6,821 nt of DNA from JADFNO01 sp965369945 (GTDB taxonomy: Bacteria; Planctomycetota; Phycisphaerae; Phycisphaerales; SM1A02): assembly GCA_965369945.1 (NCBI GenBank), contig CBDUST010000255.1, positions 1-6,821 on the forward strand, given 5' to 3'. A model generated the notes under the pieces. That model made no database searches and was not told the origin of the DNA. It was given only the letters and a program-made list of their open reading frames with translations. Of this stretch, positions 1 through 5,509 are shown piece after piece; position 1 is the first letter of the stretch, and every line of letters starts with the position of its first letter. Position numbers and translations under genes: made by a program.

Positions 1-735
1 ATCGAGCGCTCGATTTTCATGAGGCGGGTTCATCACCTGGTCTGAGACATTCTCCGAGGTCTGCGATGTCTCTTCGTGCTCGGACTGCTGCGGTTCATCG
101 CCATCCACGCCTTCATCAGCAGAACTTGCCTGGGTTTCATCAACCTCGGATAGCGCAAACGCCTCAAGCGGCCGAACAACCTCGGCTGGATCGAACGGTG
201 GCGCCGTAGTCTCGGAATCGCTCAGCGGTGAAGCAACGATCTGTTCACCGCTCGGCTCGAACGATTCGACCGGAACCTCGGGCGCGGGCGGTGGAGCTTC
301 GTCGATCTCTGGCCGGTGCGATGACTCAACCTGCGAGTCGACCGGCTCCTGACTTTGCTCGGTCGGCTCTGTGAAGGCAGGTTCGCCGGCGAACTCTTGT
401 TCAGCATCTGTAGCCTGCTGCGCAAGTCGCCTTAGCTTGGCGTTGAAGGCGTCATCCGCACTGGCCTGTGAAAGTTTAGCGAGCGCGTCTGCCAGCTTGT
501 CGATCTTGTAAAGTGACTGATCAAGATCCCCAACTTCAGCGCGCGAAGAATCCGCTGCGGGCGACGCAGGGGTACTGTCGGCAGAATCTGCGCCTTGATC
601 GGTAGGAACCGCCGCTTCGTCGTCGAAGTGATCAAACGACTCACCGGCCGGGTCGGTCTGGTCATGGGGATCGTGTTCGGGCATTCGGCACCGGGTGGAA
701 TCGCGCAACGCGCTGTGGTTCATCGGCCCGGTCAT
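1..735 (-). CDS. Acidic, proline-rich, probably disordered protein; C-terminus beyond the left edge
   Basis: The frame is open from ATG 735 to base 1 with no stop, giving 245 residues of a longer protein. I do not recognise a family. Composition is strongly acidic and rich in Asp, Glu, Ser, Pro, Ala and Gln, with no membrane segment, which suggests intrinsic disorder. One stretch (about residues 69-115, including SLYKIDKLADALAKL) looks helical and could form a short coiled coil. The start is uncertain. ATG 735 follows an in-frame TAG directly and has AGGG six bases upstream. ATG 723 and ATG 684 are in the same frame, and the acidic composition begins only at ATG 684 (MPEHDPHDQ), which would give 228 residues. 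The gene begins 32 bases after the proB stop (83 bases if the start is 684), so co-transcription with proB is likely. The missing part could carry a folded domain, so no function is proposed. Confidence 0.6.
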   Translation of the reverse strand, partial: MTGPMNHSALRDSTRCRMPEHDPHDQTDPAGESFDHFDDEAAVPTDQGADSADSTPASPAADSSRAEVGDLDQSLYKIDKLADALAKLSQASADDAFNAKLRRLAQQATDAEQEFAGEPAFTEPTEQSQEPVDSQVESSHRPEIDEAPPPAPEVPVESFEPSGEQIVASPLSDSETTAPPFDPAEVVRPLEAFALSEVDETQASSADEGVDGDEPQQSEHEETSQTSENVSDQVMNPPHENRALD

Positions 736-741
736 CTACAG

Positions 742-761
742 CCCTGCTCAATGGCGCAGGG
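742..761 (-). other. Small hairpin between proB and the downstream acidic ORF
   Basis: CCCTGC and GCAGGG form a 6-bp inverted repeat with an 8-base loop, in the 32-base gap after the proB stop on the minus strand. There is no T-tract, so it is a poor candidate for an intrinsic terminator. If translation of the next gene begins at ATG 735, its only Shine-Dalgarno-like bases (AGGG) lie in the 3' arm and would be partly sequestered. Its biological meaning is unproven. Confidence 0.25.
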
Positions 762-767
762 TCAGTA

Positions 768-1898
768 TTACCGGACCACCAGGTTGTCGCGGTGCACGAC
801 CTCTTCGTATTCACAGGCTCCCAGCACGTGGAAAATCTTGTCCGTTCGGCAACCAGCGAGCTGACGCAACTCGCCCGACGGATAATTCACCAGTCCTCGA
901 GCAATCTCCGTACCGGTCGGATCAACAATCCGAACCACCGCGCCGCGATCAAAGTCGCCCGTCACTTCACGTAAGCCCACCGGCAGCAGGCTTCGATCAT
1001 CACGACAAACCGCCTGGGCCGCCCCGGCATCGATGTGCAACTCGCCGCGGGGATGATCAAAGAACGCGATCCATCGCTTTCGGCCGCCCAAACGCTCCGG
1101 GCCCGGCTCGAAGACGGTCCCCAACGCCTCTCCTGCAAAGATTCGCGTGAGAACTTCGTCCGTGTGGCCGTTGGCGATGATCGCCCATTCGCCTGCTCGC
1201 GTGACCATCTGCGCCGCTTGTAGCTTGGAACGCATGCCGCCGGTTGAAAGCTCAGAGCCGGGGCCCGCAGCCATCGCAAGCGTCTCGTCCGTCACTTGCT
1301 CGACGCTCGCGATGAGCTTGTCGGACTCTCCATTAGTAGACCGATCGAGCAGCCCGTCCGCATTCGTTAGAAGCACCAGCACATCCGCACGAACCAGACA
1401 CGCCACCAGAGCCGACAGCAGATCGTTATCACCGACGCGGATTTCATCCACGGCCACGGTGTCGTTCTCGTTGATGATCGGGACGACGCCGCGTTCCAAG
1501 AGACGGCTCAGCGTGTTTCGCGCGTTGAGGTGGCGCTCGCGCGCTGCCAGATCAGTGTGTGTCAGCAACACCTGCGCTACGGGCAAATCATGCTCAGCAA
1601 ACAGTTGGCGATACAAGCCGATCAGGCGCGCCTGTCCCGCCGCCGCCGACGCCTGGATTGAGGGAAGATCGCGCGGCCGAGCCGTGAACCCCATATCGCC
1701 CAATCCCGCCGCTACCGCGCCTGAACTAACGCAGATGACCTCTCGACCGGCCTGACGCAGCGCTGCCATCTGATCGACCAGCCGTCTGAGGCGATGATCA
1801 TCAAGCAGATGATTCTCATCCACCAGGACTCGGCTGCCGATCTTCACAACGACGCGGCGTGTATCGGCGATCCATGTGCGACCAGTCGTGGCGCTCAT
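768..1898 (-). CDS. proB: Glutamate 5-kinase with C-terminal PUA domain
   Basis: Phosphorylates L-glutamate with ATP to gamma-glutamyl phosphate, the first and usually feedback-controlled step of proline synthesis, in the cytoplasm. The 376 residues match the usual two-domain ProB. The amino acid kinase domain (about 14-255) shows VVVKIGSR with Lys19, VSSGAVAAG (57-65), the glutamate-binding INENDTVAVDE (142-152), GDNDLLSA (156-163), TNADGL (178-183) and a nucleotide-site STGGM (218-222), where GTGGM is more common. The PUA domain spans about 275-360 and ends near GACEYEEVVHRDNLV. ATG 1898 is used because the kinase core begins about 14 residues later, as is normal. Its ribosome site is weak (GGATGAAG upstream). 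The gene is divergent from proA across 79 bp instead of forming the common proBA operon. The acidic ORF follows closely downstream. The family assignment is very secure. Confidence 0.97.
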   Translation of the reverse strand: MSATTGRTWIADTRRVVVKIGSRVLVDENHLLDDHRLRRLVDQMAALRQAGREVICVSSGAVAAGLGDMGFTARPRDLPSIQASAAAGQARLIGLYRQLFAEHDLPVAQVLLTHTDLAARERHLNARNTLSRLLERGVVPIINENDTVAVDEIRVGDNDLLSALVACLVRADVLVLLTNADGLLDRSTNGESDKLIASVEQVTDETLAMAAGPGSELSTGGMRSKLQAAQMVTRAGEWAIIANGHTDEVLTRIFAGEALGTVFEPGPERLGGRKRWIAFFDHPRGELHIDAGAAQAVCRDDRSLLPVGLREVTGDFDRGAVVRIVDPTGTEIARGLVNYPSGELRQLAGCRTDKIFHVLGACEYEEVVHRDNLVVR

Positions 1899-1977
1899 CG
1901 GTCTTCATCCGCTTATATGACAGAAACGAAACCGCAACCCGTTAGCAACTTGAAGTCCAACAATCATCGACCGGACA
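1899..1977. promoter_or_regulatory. Divergent proB/proA intergenic promoter region
   Basis: The 79 bp between the two start codons must hold, or lie next to, the promoters of both genes if each is transcribed from its own 5' end. On the minus strand TATAAG (1917-1912) resembles a -10 box 13 bases before the proB ATG, but I found no good -35 at 16-18 bp. On the plus strand I see no convincing -10 and only a weak possible ribosome site before proA. No clear operator palindrome is visible. The regulatory role is inferred from gene orientation alone. Confidence 0.4.
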
Positions 1978-3234
1978 ATGACAACTGACGAGTACATTCT
2001 TGGACTGACCGAGCGAGCGGCGGCCGCTGCGCGGACGTTGGCGGGCCTGAGCACCGATGCGAAGAACCGGATTCTTCAGCAGATGGCTTCGGGCATCGTG
2101 GACCATGACGAGGCGATTGTGACCGCCAACGCCCGTGATCTTGAATCCGCTCGCGCTGCTGGTCTCAGTCAAGCCATGCTCGATCGCTTGACGCTTGACC
2201 ACGCGCGAATCGAAGCCATGGCCGAGGCGTTGCGACAGGTCGCTGCATTACCCGACCCAGTGGGTGACGAGCTTAGAGTGATTCACCGACCGAATGGACT
2301 GGTCATTCGCAAAGTTCGTGTGCCGTTGGGAGTGATTGTTGTCATTTATGAGTCTCGCCCCAACGTGACAGCTGATGCTGCGGGGCTTTGCTTCAAATCA
2401 GGTAACGCGGTGATTCTGCGTGGTGGGTCCGAAGCCTTGTGCAGTAATGTTGCGATTCTGGAGGCGATGCTCGAAGCGGGACGTAGCGCAGGGCTGCCGG
2501 AGAATGCGATTGAACTGGTTCAGACGCCTGATCGGGAAGTGGTGCATGCGCTATTGCAGCAGGAACAGCACGTTGACTTGGTCATTCCGCGCGGCGGTGA
2601 GAGTTTGATCCGGGCAGTTGCGGAGCATTCACGTGTGCCGGTGCTGAAACATTACAAGGGTGTGTGTCATGTGTATGTGGATCGCGATGCGGATCACGAC
2701 ATGGCGGTCAATATCGTGGTGAACGCCAAGTGTCAACGGCCGGGCGTGTGTAATGCGATGGAGACGCTGTTAGTGCATGACCAGATCGCTGAGGCGTTCC
2801 TGCCGGGCGTTGCGAACGAACTTCTGTCGCGGGGAGTCGAGCTGCGCGGCGATGAGCGAACGTGCCGCATCGTCGATCAAGCAAAGTCAGCCGTTGAATC
2901 GGACTGGTCCGAGGAATATCTCGATCTGATTGCAGCGGTTCGAGTCGTCGCCAGCCTTGATGCAGCGATCGATCACATCGAGCAATATGGAACGCACCAT
3001 AGCGATGTGATCGTGACCAATGATGATGCGGCGGCGCAGCGATTCACGCGCAACGTTGACTCAGCCACGGTGTATGTCAACGCCTCCAGTCGATTTACGG
3101 ATGGATACGAATTTGGAATGGGCGCAGAGATCGGCATCAGCACCGGCAAGCTCCACGCGCGCGGCCCCTGCGGCCTCGAGGAGCTCACCACGTACAAGTA
3201 CATCATCCAAGGAACCGGCCAAGTGCGGGACTAA
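1978..3234 (+). CDS. proA: Gamma-glutamyl phosphate reductase (glutamate-5-semialdehyde dehydrogenase)
   Basis: Reduces the unstable gamma-glutamyl phosphate made by ProB to glutamate-5-semialdehyde using NADPH; the product cyclises to pyrroline-5-carboxylate, the substrate of ProC. The 418 residues match the full family length. Family signatures are RVPLGVIVVIYESRPNVT (114-131) with the following cofactor-side KSGNAVILRGGSEA (140-153), then DLVIPRGGESLI (200-211) and PVLKHYKGVCHVYVD (221-235). The catalytic cysteine is Cys258 in QRPGVCNAMETLLV. The conserved C-terminal block is SSRFTDGYEFGMGAEIGIST (370-389) followed by KLHARGPCGLEELTTYKY. ATG 1978 gives a normal N-terminus (MTTDEYILGL) although no strong Shine-Dalgarno precedes it. 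Transcription diverges from proB and converges on the FAD oxidase gene 40 bp downstream. No frameshift or missing key residue is seen. Confidence 0.98.
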   Translation: MTTDEYILGLTERAAAAARTLAGLSTDAKNRILQQMASGIVDHDEAIVTANARDLESARAAGLSQAMLDRLTLDHARIEAMAEALRQVAALPDPVGDELRVIHRPNGLVIRKVRVPLGVIVVIYESRPNVTADAAGLCFKSGNAVILRGGSEALCSNVAILEAMLEAGRSAGLPENAIELVQTPDREVVHALLQQEQHVDLVIPRGGESLIRAVAEHSRVPVLKHYKGVCHVYVDRDADHDMAVNIVVNAKCQRPGVCNAMETLLVHDQIAEAFLPGVANELLSRGVELRGDERTCRIVDQAKSAVESDWSEEYLDLIAAVRVVASLDAAIDHIEQYGTHHSDVIVTNDDAAAQRFTRNVDSATVYVNASSRFTDGYEFGMGAEIGISTGKLHARGPCGLEELTTYKYIIQGTGQVRD

Positions 3235-3246
3235 TCTTCTATTTAG

Positions 3247-3266
3247 CCGCCCCGGCTCACCGGGCG
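3247..3266. repeat. GC-rich hairpin with CTAAA flank between convergent genes
   Basis: CCCGG (3251-3255) and CCGGG (3260-3264) pair across a CTCA loop. Two further pairs form if C3250 is bulged. Read on the minus strand the hairpin is followed by CGGCTAAAT, which resembles the flank of the hairpin at 5286-5304 (CGGCTAAAC). It fills most of the 40-bp gap between the proA and oxidase stop codons. It could act as a bidirectional transcription stop or be a copy of a dispersed REP-like element. There is no T-run after the stem on either strand, so a canonical intrinsic terminator is not supported. Confidence 0.4.
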
Positions 3267-3274
3267 CGAACACG

Positions 3275-4411
3275 TCAGTCCCCAAACCTCTGCACCCCCA
3301 AAAACTCAATCGGCAGTTCGGTACGCCGATCAAGCGCCAGGTCCGCCAGCGCTTCGCCGATCACACTGGCGAACTTGAAGCCGTGGCCGGAGAAACCCGT
3401 GGCGATGGTGACGTTGGCGTGTTCCGGATGATGGTCGACGACGAAATGCGCATCGGGCGTATTGGTGTACATACACACCGATGCTTCCAGCAACGGTCCG
3501 TTGGCCTCCGGAATGAATCGGCCCAACATTTCACGCAGCTCCTTCGTCTCGTCGGGCTGCGCGACACGATCGATTGTGTCCGGTTCGGTGGGAACACCTG
3601 CGCAATGGACCGCGAGCTTAAATCCGGGGGTGTCGTCAAGGATCGGGAAACCGTAGTACATTCCTCCTACCGGTCGATCGATCGCCCAGATCGGCAACGT
3701 GCCCAAGGCAAACAATTCAGGTTCCGGGGGCTGAACCCAGACCGCGATCTGTCTGGTGACGGGAAGTTGGACGCCGATCTCGCCGAGGATTCGACCGCTC
3801 CACGGCCCGGCGCAGACCACTAAATGATCAGCCTGGTATTTCCCTTGCGTCGTATGGATTGTCACCGACTTGGAGTCCGCGTGCCATTTCATAACCGGTT
3901 CATTGGGGCGTAAGGCTGCGCCGTTCTGCGCCGCATGTTCAGCATACGCAGAGATGATCTTCTCCGGTAACAACAACCCCGCCTGCGGTTCGTAGAACCC
4001 GACATAGTCTTCGGGCACGGTGAATTGCGGATATCGCTTGGCGACTTCATCGTGCTCGATCCAGTCGTGGGGTAAATCGTGGGCGACCGCAGCATCCCGA
4101 CTACCGGCGACAAGTTCGCAATCGGCCGGCCCAAACCAAATGCCCCCGGTTTCGTGCAGCAGCGTGCGTTCAGTGACCTCTTCAAGCACATGCCATAGCT
4201 CTAATGAACGGCGCAGTAACGGCACGTAATCCGGATGTTCGTAGTAACACATACGAAACGCGCGCGATTGGCCGTGCGATGTGCTGAGGTTGTTGGGGAT
4301 GTCGAACTGATCGAGCCCGAGGACGGACGCCCCGCGCCGAGCGAGTTGATAGCACGCCGAGGCCCCCATGGCTCCCATGCCAAGCACTATCACATCAAAT
4401 CGATCGGACAC
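3275..4411 (-). CDS. solA: FAD-dependent amine oxidase, N-methyl-L-tryptophan / monomeric sarcosine oxidase family
   Basis: Members oxidatively demethylate N-methyl amino acids with O2, giving the free amino acid, formaldehyde and H2O2. The 378 residues match SolA and MSOX in length. The N-terminal Rossmann FAD site is VIVLGMGAMGAS (7-18). His46 and Arg50 lie in STSHGQSRAFR, where MSOX carries active-site His and Arg. YYGFP is at 252-256. Lys265 in GFKLAVH matches the oxygen-activating lysine. Cys313 in SVCMYTNTPDAHFVVD matches the covalent flavin attachment site, and SGHGFKFASVIGEALADLAL (341-360) is the C-terminal signature. No signal peptide is visible, so it is probably cytoplasmic. GTG 4411 is chosen because GGAGG ends eight bases upstream and FDVIVLG follows at once. 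The frame is open back to an ATG at 4453, but those 14 codons include the ribosome site and reach into repeat DNA. The true substrate (sarcosine, N-methyltryptophan, pipecolate or another secondary amine) cannot be told from sequence, so the gene symbol is provisional. Confidence 0.9.
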   Translation of the reverse strand: MSDRFDVIVLGMGAMGASACYQLARRGASVLGLDQFDIPNNLSTSHGQSRAFRMCYYEHPDYVPLLRRSLELWHVLEEVTERTLLHETGGIWFGPADCELVAGSRDAAVAHDLPHDWIEHDEVAKRYPQFTVPEDYVGFYEPQAGLLLPEKIISAYAEHAAQNGAALRPNEPVMKWHADSKSVTIHTTQGKYQADHLVVCAGPWSGRILGEIGVQLPVTRQIAVWVQPPEPELFALGTLPIWAIDRPVGGMYYGFPILDDTPGFKLAVHCAGVPTEPDTIDRVAQPDETKELREMLGRFIPEANGPLLEASVCMYTNTPDAHFVVDHHPEHANVTIATGFSGHGFKFASVIGEALADLALDRRTELPIEFLGVQRFGD

Positions 4412-4419
4412 GAAAACAA

Positions 4420-4430
4420 CCTCCACCTCC
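4420..4430 (-). promoter_or_regulatory. Strong double Shine-Dalgarno that sets the oxidase start
   Basis: The minus strand reads GGAGGTGGAGG, two overlapping anti-16S matches. The nearer GGAGG (4424-4420) lies eight bases before GTG 4411, an ideal spacing. It is the only strong ribosome binding site seen in the window and argues against the upstream ATG at 4453. A repeat unit begins only four bases beyond it, so the mRNA leader probably includes hairpin structure. Confidence 0.8.
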
Positions 4431-4433
4431 ACA

Positions 4434-4535
4434 GTGGCATGGGCATCTTGCACGTGCGGGCGGAATGGACTCCTCGGTGGAACGGGCTTCCAGCCCGTTC
4501 AAAGTAGATCACACGGCCAGGATGGCCGTGCCACC
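4434..4535. repeat. BIME-like cluster of three GGTGG/CCACC hairpin repeat units
   Basis: Three related palindromic units lie between the oxidase and the zinc-ribbon gene. Unit A (4434-4456) starts GTGG and has arms 4438-4445 and 4449-4456 around a TCT loop, with one mismatch and one wobble, so it looks decayed. Unit B starts GGTGG (4476-4480) and has a perfect 9-bp stem (4480-4488 with 4492-4500) around a TCC loop. Unit C is inverted: a perfect 8-bp stem (4512-4519 with 4523-4530) around a GGA loop, then CCACC (4531-4535). B and C therefore form a head-to-head pair bounded by GGTGG and CCACC. In one plus-strand frame they translate to GTGFQPV and HGQDGRAT, peptides I recall from spurious ORFs in planctomycete genomes. 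Units of this form are dispersed REP/BIME-type elements and not genes. Confidence 0.75.
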
Positions 4536-4579
4536 AAGACGCAAGCGATCTCGAAGGATAGCGATAAGAGTCCGCAGTG

Positions 4580-4585
4580 TAGAAT
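4580..4585 (+). promoter_or_regulatory. Possible -10 box for a leaderless zinc-ribbon gene
   Basis: TAGAAT differs from the consensus TATAAT at one position and ends six bases before GTG 4592. Transcription starting about seven bases after a -10 box would begin at or next to that codon, giving a leaderless mRNA. This would fit the lack of a Shine-Dalgarno sequence there. No recognisable -35 lies 16-18 bp upstream, and a 6-base match can arise by chance. Confidence 0.25.
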
Positions 4586-4591
4586 GATCGC

Positions 4592-5209
4592 GTGAAACGT
4601 TGGTTCACACGGCTGGTTGTTTTTCTCCTCCTCGGCGCGGTCGTCAATATCGCCGTGGCGTGGGGACTCACTGTTGGGCCCTTGAGGGGCGGGGTAAGCG
4701 TTCTTGAGGGACCACCGATCAGCGTCGACGCAATGGCGATCTGGGATTGGGGGCGGGACGATGATTGGCCAAAGATGCCACAAGGTGTTGTCATCGCTGG
4801 CGGGGTTGGCCACGACGTTTTGGCGCCGTATTGGCCCGAAAGCGCGGCGACGCACAGTGGAGCTACTGACTATGCAATAGTTAAGAGACGATCGGGTTGG
4901 CCGTGGCGTTCTATGTGGGATGGAAGGGTACAAACCTTTGCTGGTAACACCGTTTTGAGTGAGCGAGTGTATGGGCTGGTCGCAACGGATTGGTCACTGC
5001 CGGTGATACCGATAGCAGGCGGATTCGTTGGCAATACGAGTTTCTACGCGGTGTTGCTGTGGGCTCTGTCACAGGCGCCGTTTGCGGCGTGCCGCTTCAT
5101 TCGTAAGAGACGAGGTCTATGCATCAAATGCGGCTACGACCTGCGCTATGACTTCTCAGTAGGTTGCTCTGAATGTGGGTGGGGACGAGGGGAGCGGGTT
5201 GAGGGGTGA
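4592..5209 (+). CDS. Two-helix membrane protein with C-terminal CxxC...CxxC zinc ribbon
   Basis: A hypothetical protein of 205 residues. A basic N-terminus (MKRWFTRL) leads into a hydrophobic helix (about 8-27), then a Trp-rich, probably extracytoplasmic region (about 30-135). A second hydrophobic stretch follows (about 137-168), and then a basic RKRR stop. The C-terminus holds Cys177-x2-Cys180-GYDLR and Cys192-x2-Cys195-G, four cysteines that should bind one zinc ion. By the positive-inside rule both termini face the cytoplasm. Small membrane proteins with this C(x)2CGYDLR tail are, from memory, common in Phycisphaerae and related planctomycetes, with no known function. GTG 4592 is the first start after an in-frame TAG at 4580. 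The next ATG (residue 48) would delete the first helix. No Shine-Dalgarno is evident. It stands alone, downstream of a repeat cluster and 300 bp before the HNH gene. Confidence 0.75.
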   Translation: MKRWFTRLVVFLLLGAVVNIAVAWGLTVGPLRGGVSVLEGPPISVDAMAIWDWGRDDDWPKMPQGVVIAGGVGHDVLAPYWPESAATHSGATDYAIVKRRSGWPWRSMWDGRVQTFAGNTVLSERVYGLVATDWSLPVIPIAGGFVGNTSFYAVLLWALSQAPFAACRFIRKRRGLCIKCGYDLRYDFSVGCSECGWGRGERVEG

Positions 5210-5222
5210 GTGAAGGGGGGAA

Positions 5223-5318
5223 AGGACGCTGCGCGTCGCCCGCTAAACGGGTAGAGGGGGTCGTTTACAACTTTTGCGCACGGCTCGCCGGGTCAAGCCC
5301 GGCGGCTAAACGCGTCCT
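5223..5318. repeat. Composite GC-hairpin element with 7-bp terminal inverted repeat
   Basis: AGGACGC (5223-5229) and GCGTCCT (5312-5318) are exact inverted repeats at the two ends. Inside are GACGC/GCGTC (5225-5229 with 5233-5237, loop TGC) and CCCG/CGGG (5239-5242 with 5248-5251, loop CTAAA). There is also a perfect 7-bp stem CGCCGGG/CCCGGCG (5286-5292 with 5298-5304, loop TCAAG). The last hairpin is followed by GCTAAACG, which also occurs at 5242-5249. The last hairpin resembles the one at 3247-3266. This fits a REP- or MITE-like dispersed element. The alternative is a structured leader or 3' RNA element for the flanking genes. Confidence 0.5.
5286..5304 (+). repeat. Perfect 7-bp GC hairpin followed by GGCTAAA
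   Basis: CGCCGGG and CCCGGCG pair exactly around a TCAAG loop. The GCTAAACG that follows also occurs near the hairpin at 5239-5251, and a similar CGGCTAAA flank accompanies the one at 3247-3266. It lies about 80 bp after the zinc-ribbon gene stop and could help end its transcript, but no T-run follows. Confidence 0.5.
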
Positions 5319-5509
5319 CATCTACAGCATGGCACGTTTCCGCAGCCGATTCACAGTATCGGACTAAAGCGAAGGTCCCATACCGACGAGGAAATACACG
5401 CGGTCGCAGGAGCAAGGTTTCAGGTCCGAGGCAGGGATGCCGCTAACGTCGGGCCGCCGGGACGACCGCAGGTCACAGCCTCGCCGTGGGCTGCAAGGGA
5501 TCGGTTGCC

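Larger units (their letters stand above)
5210..5509. other. 300-bp intergenic region with hairpin cluster in its left third
   Basis: The left part (5223-5318) is the hairpin cluster listed separately. The right part (about 5319-5509) shows no convincing gene on either strand, no tRNA-like fold, and no clear -35/-10 pair. The promoter of the HNH gene presumably lies here. The HNH frame is open back to a TAA at 5444-5446, but apart from GTG 5486 it offers no earlier start. An opposite-strand frame of 67 codons (5364-5567) is rich in Cys, Arg and Pro and overlaps the HNH start, so I treat it as chance. Confidence 0.5.

Noticed and set aside
1147..1755. A 202-codon plus-strand ORF within proB
   Set aside because: It is fully antisense to conserved proB coding sequence and is Ser/Arg/Ala-rich, as expected of a shadow frame in GC-rich DNA.
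3247..3274. Rho-independent terminator between proA and the oxidase gene
   Set aside because: The GC stem is real, but neither strand has a T-tract directly after it, so only a weak hairpin/REP-like call is kept.
3020..3823. A 267-codon plus-strand ORF overlapping the end of proA and the oxidase gene
   Set aside because: It lies opposite and across two well-supported genes, has a Ser/Arg/Thr-rich shadow composition, and shows no recognisable motif.
4499..4933. Minus-strand ORFs at 4390-4794 and 4499-4933
   Set aside because: They run through the repeat units and antisense to the zinc-ribbon gene, and parts of their peptides (such as RPSWPCD) are translations of the hairpin repeats.
5319..5509. 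A possible tRNA or small RNA gene before the HNH gene
   Set aside because: No acceptor-stem pairing or TTCGA-type T-loop could be matched to a cloverleaf, and no terminator with a T-run follows.
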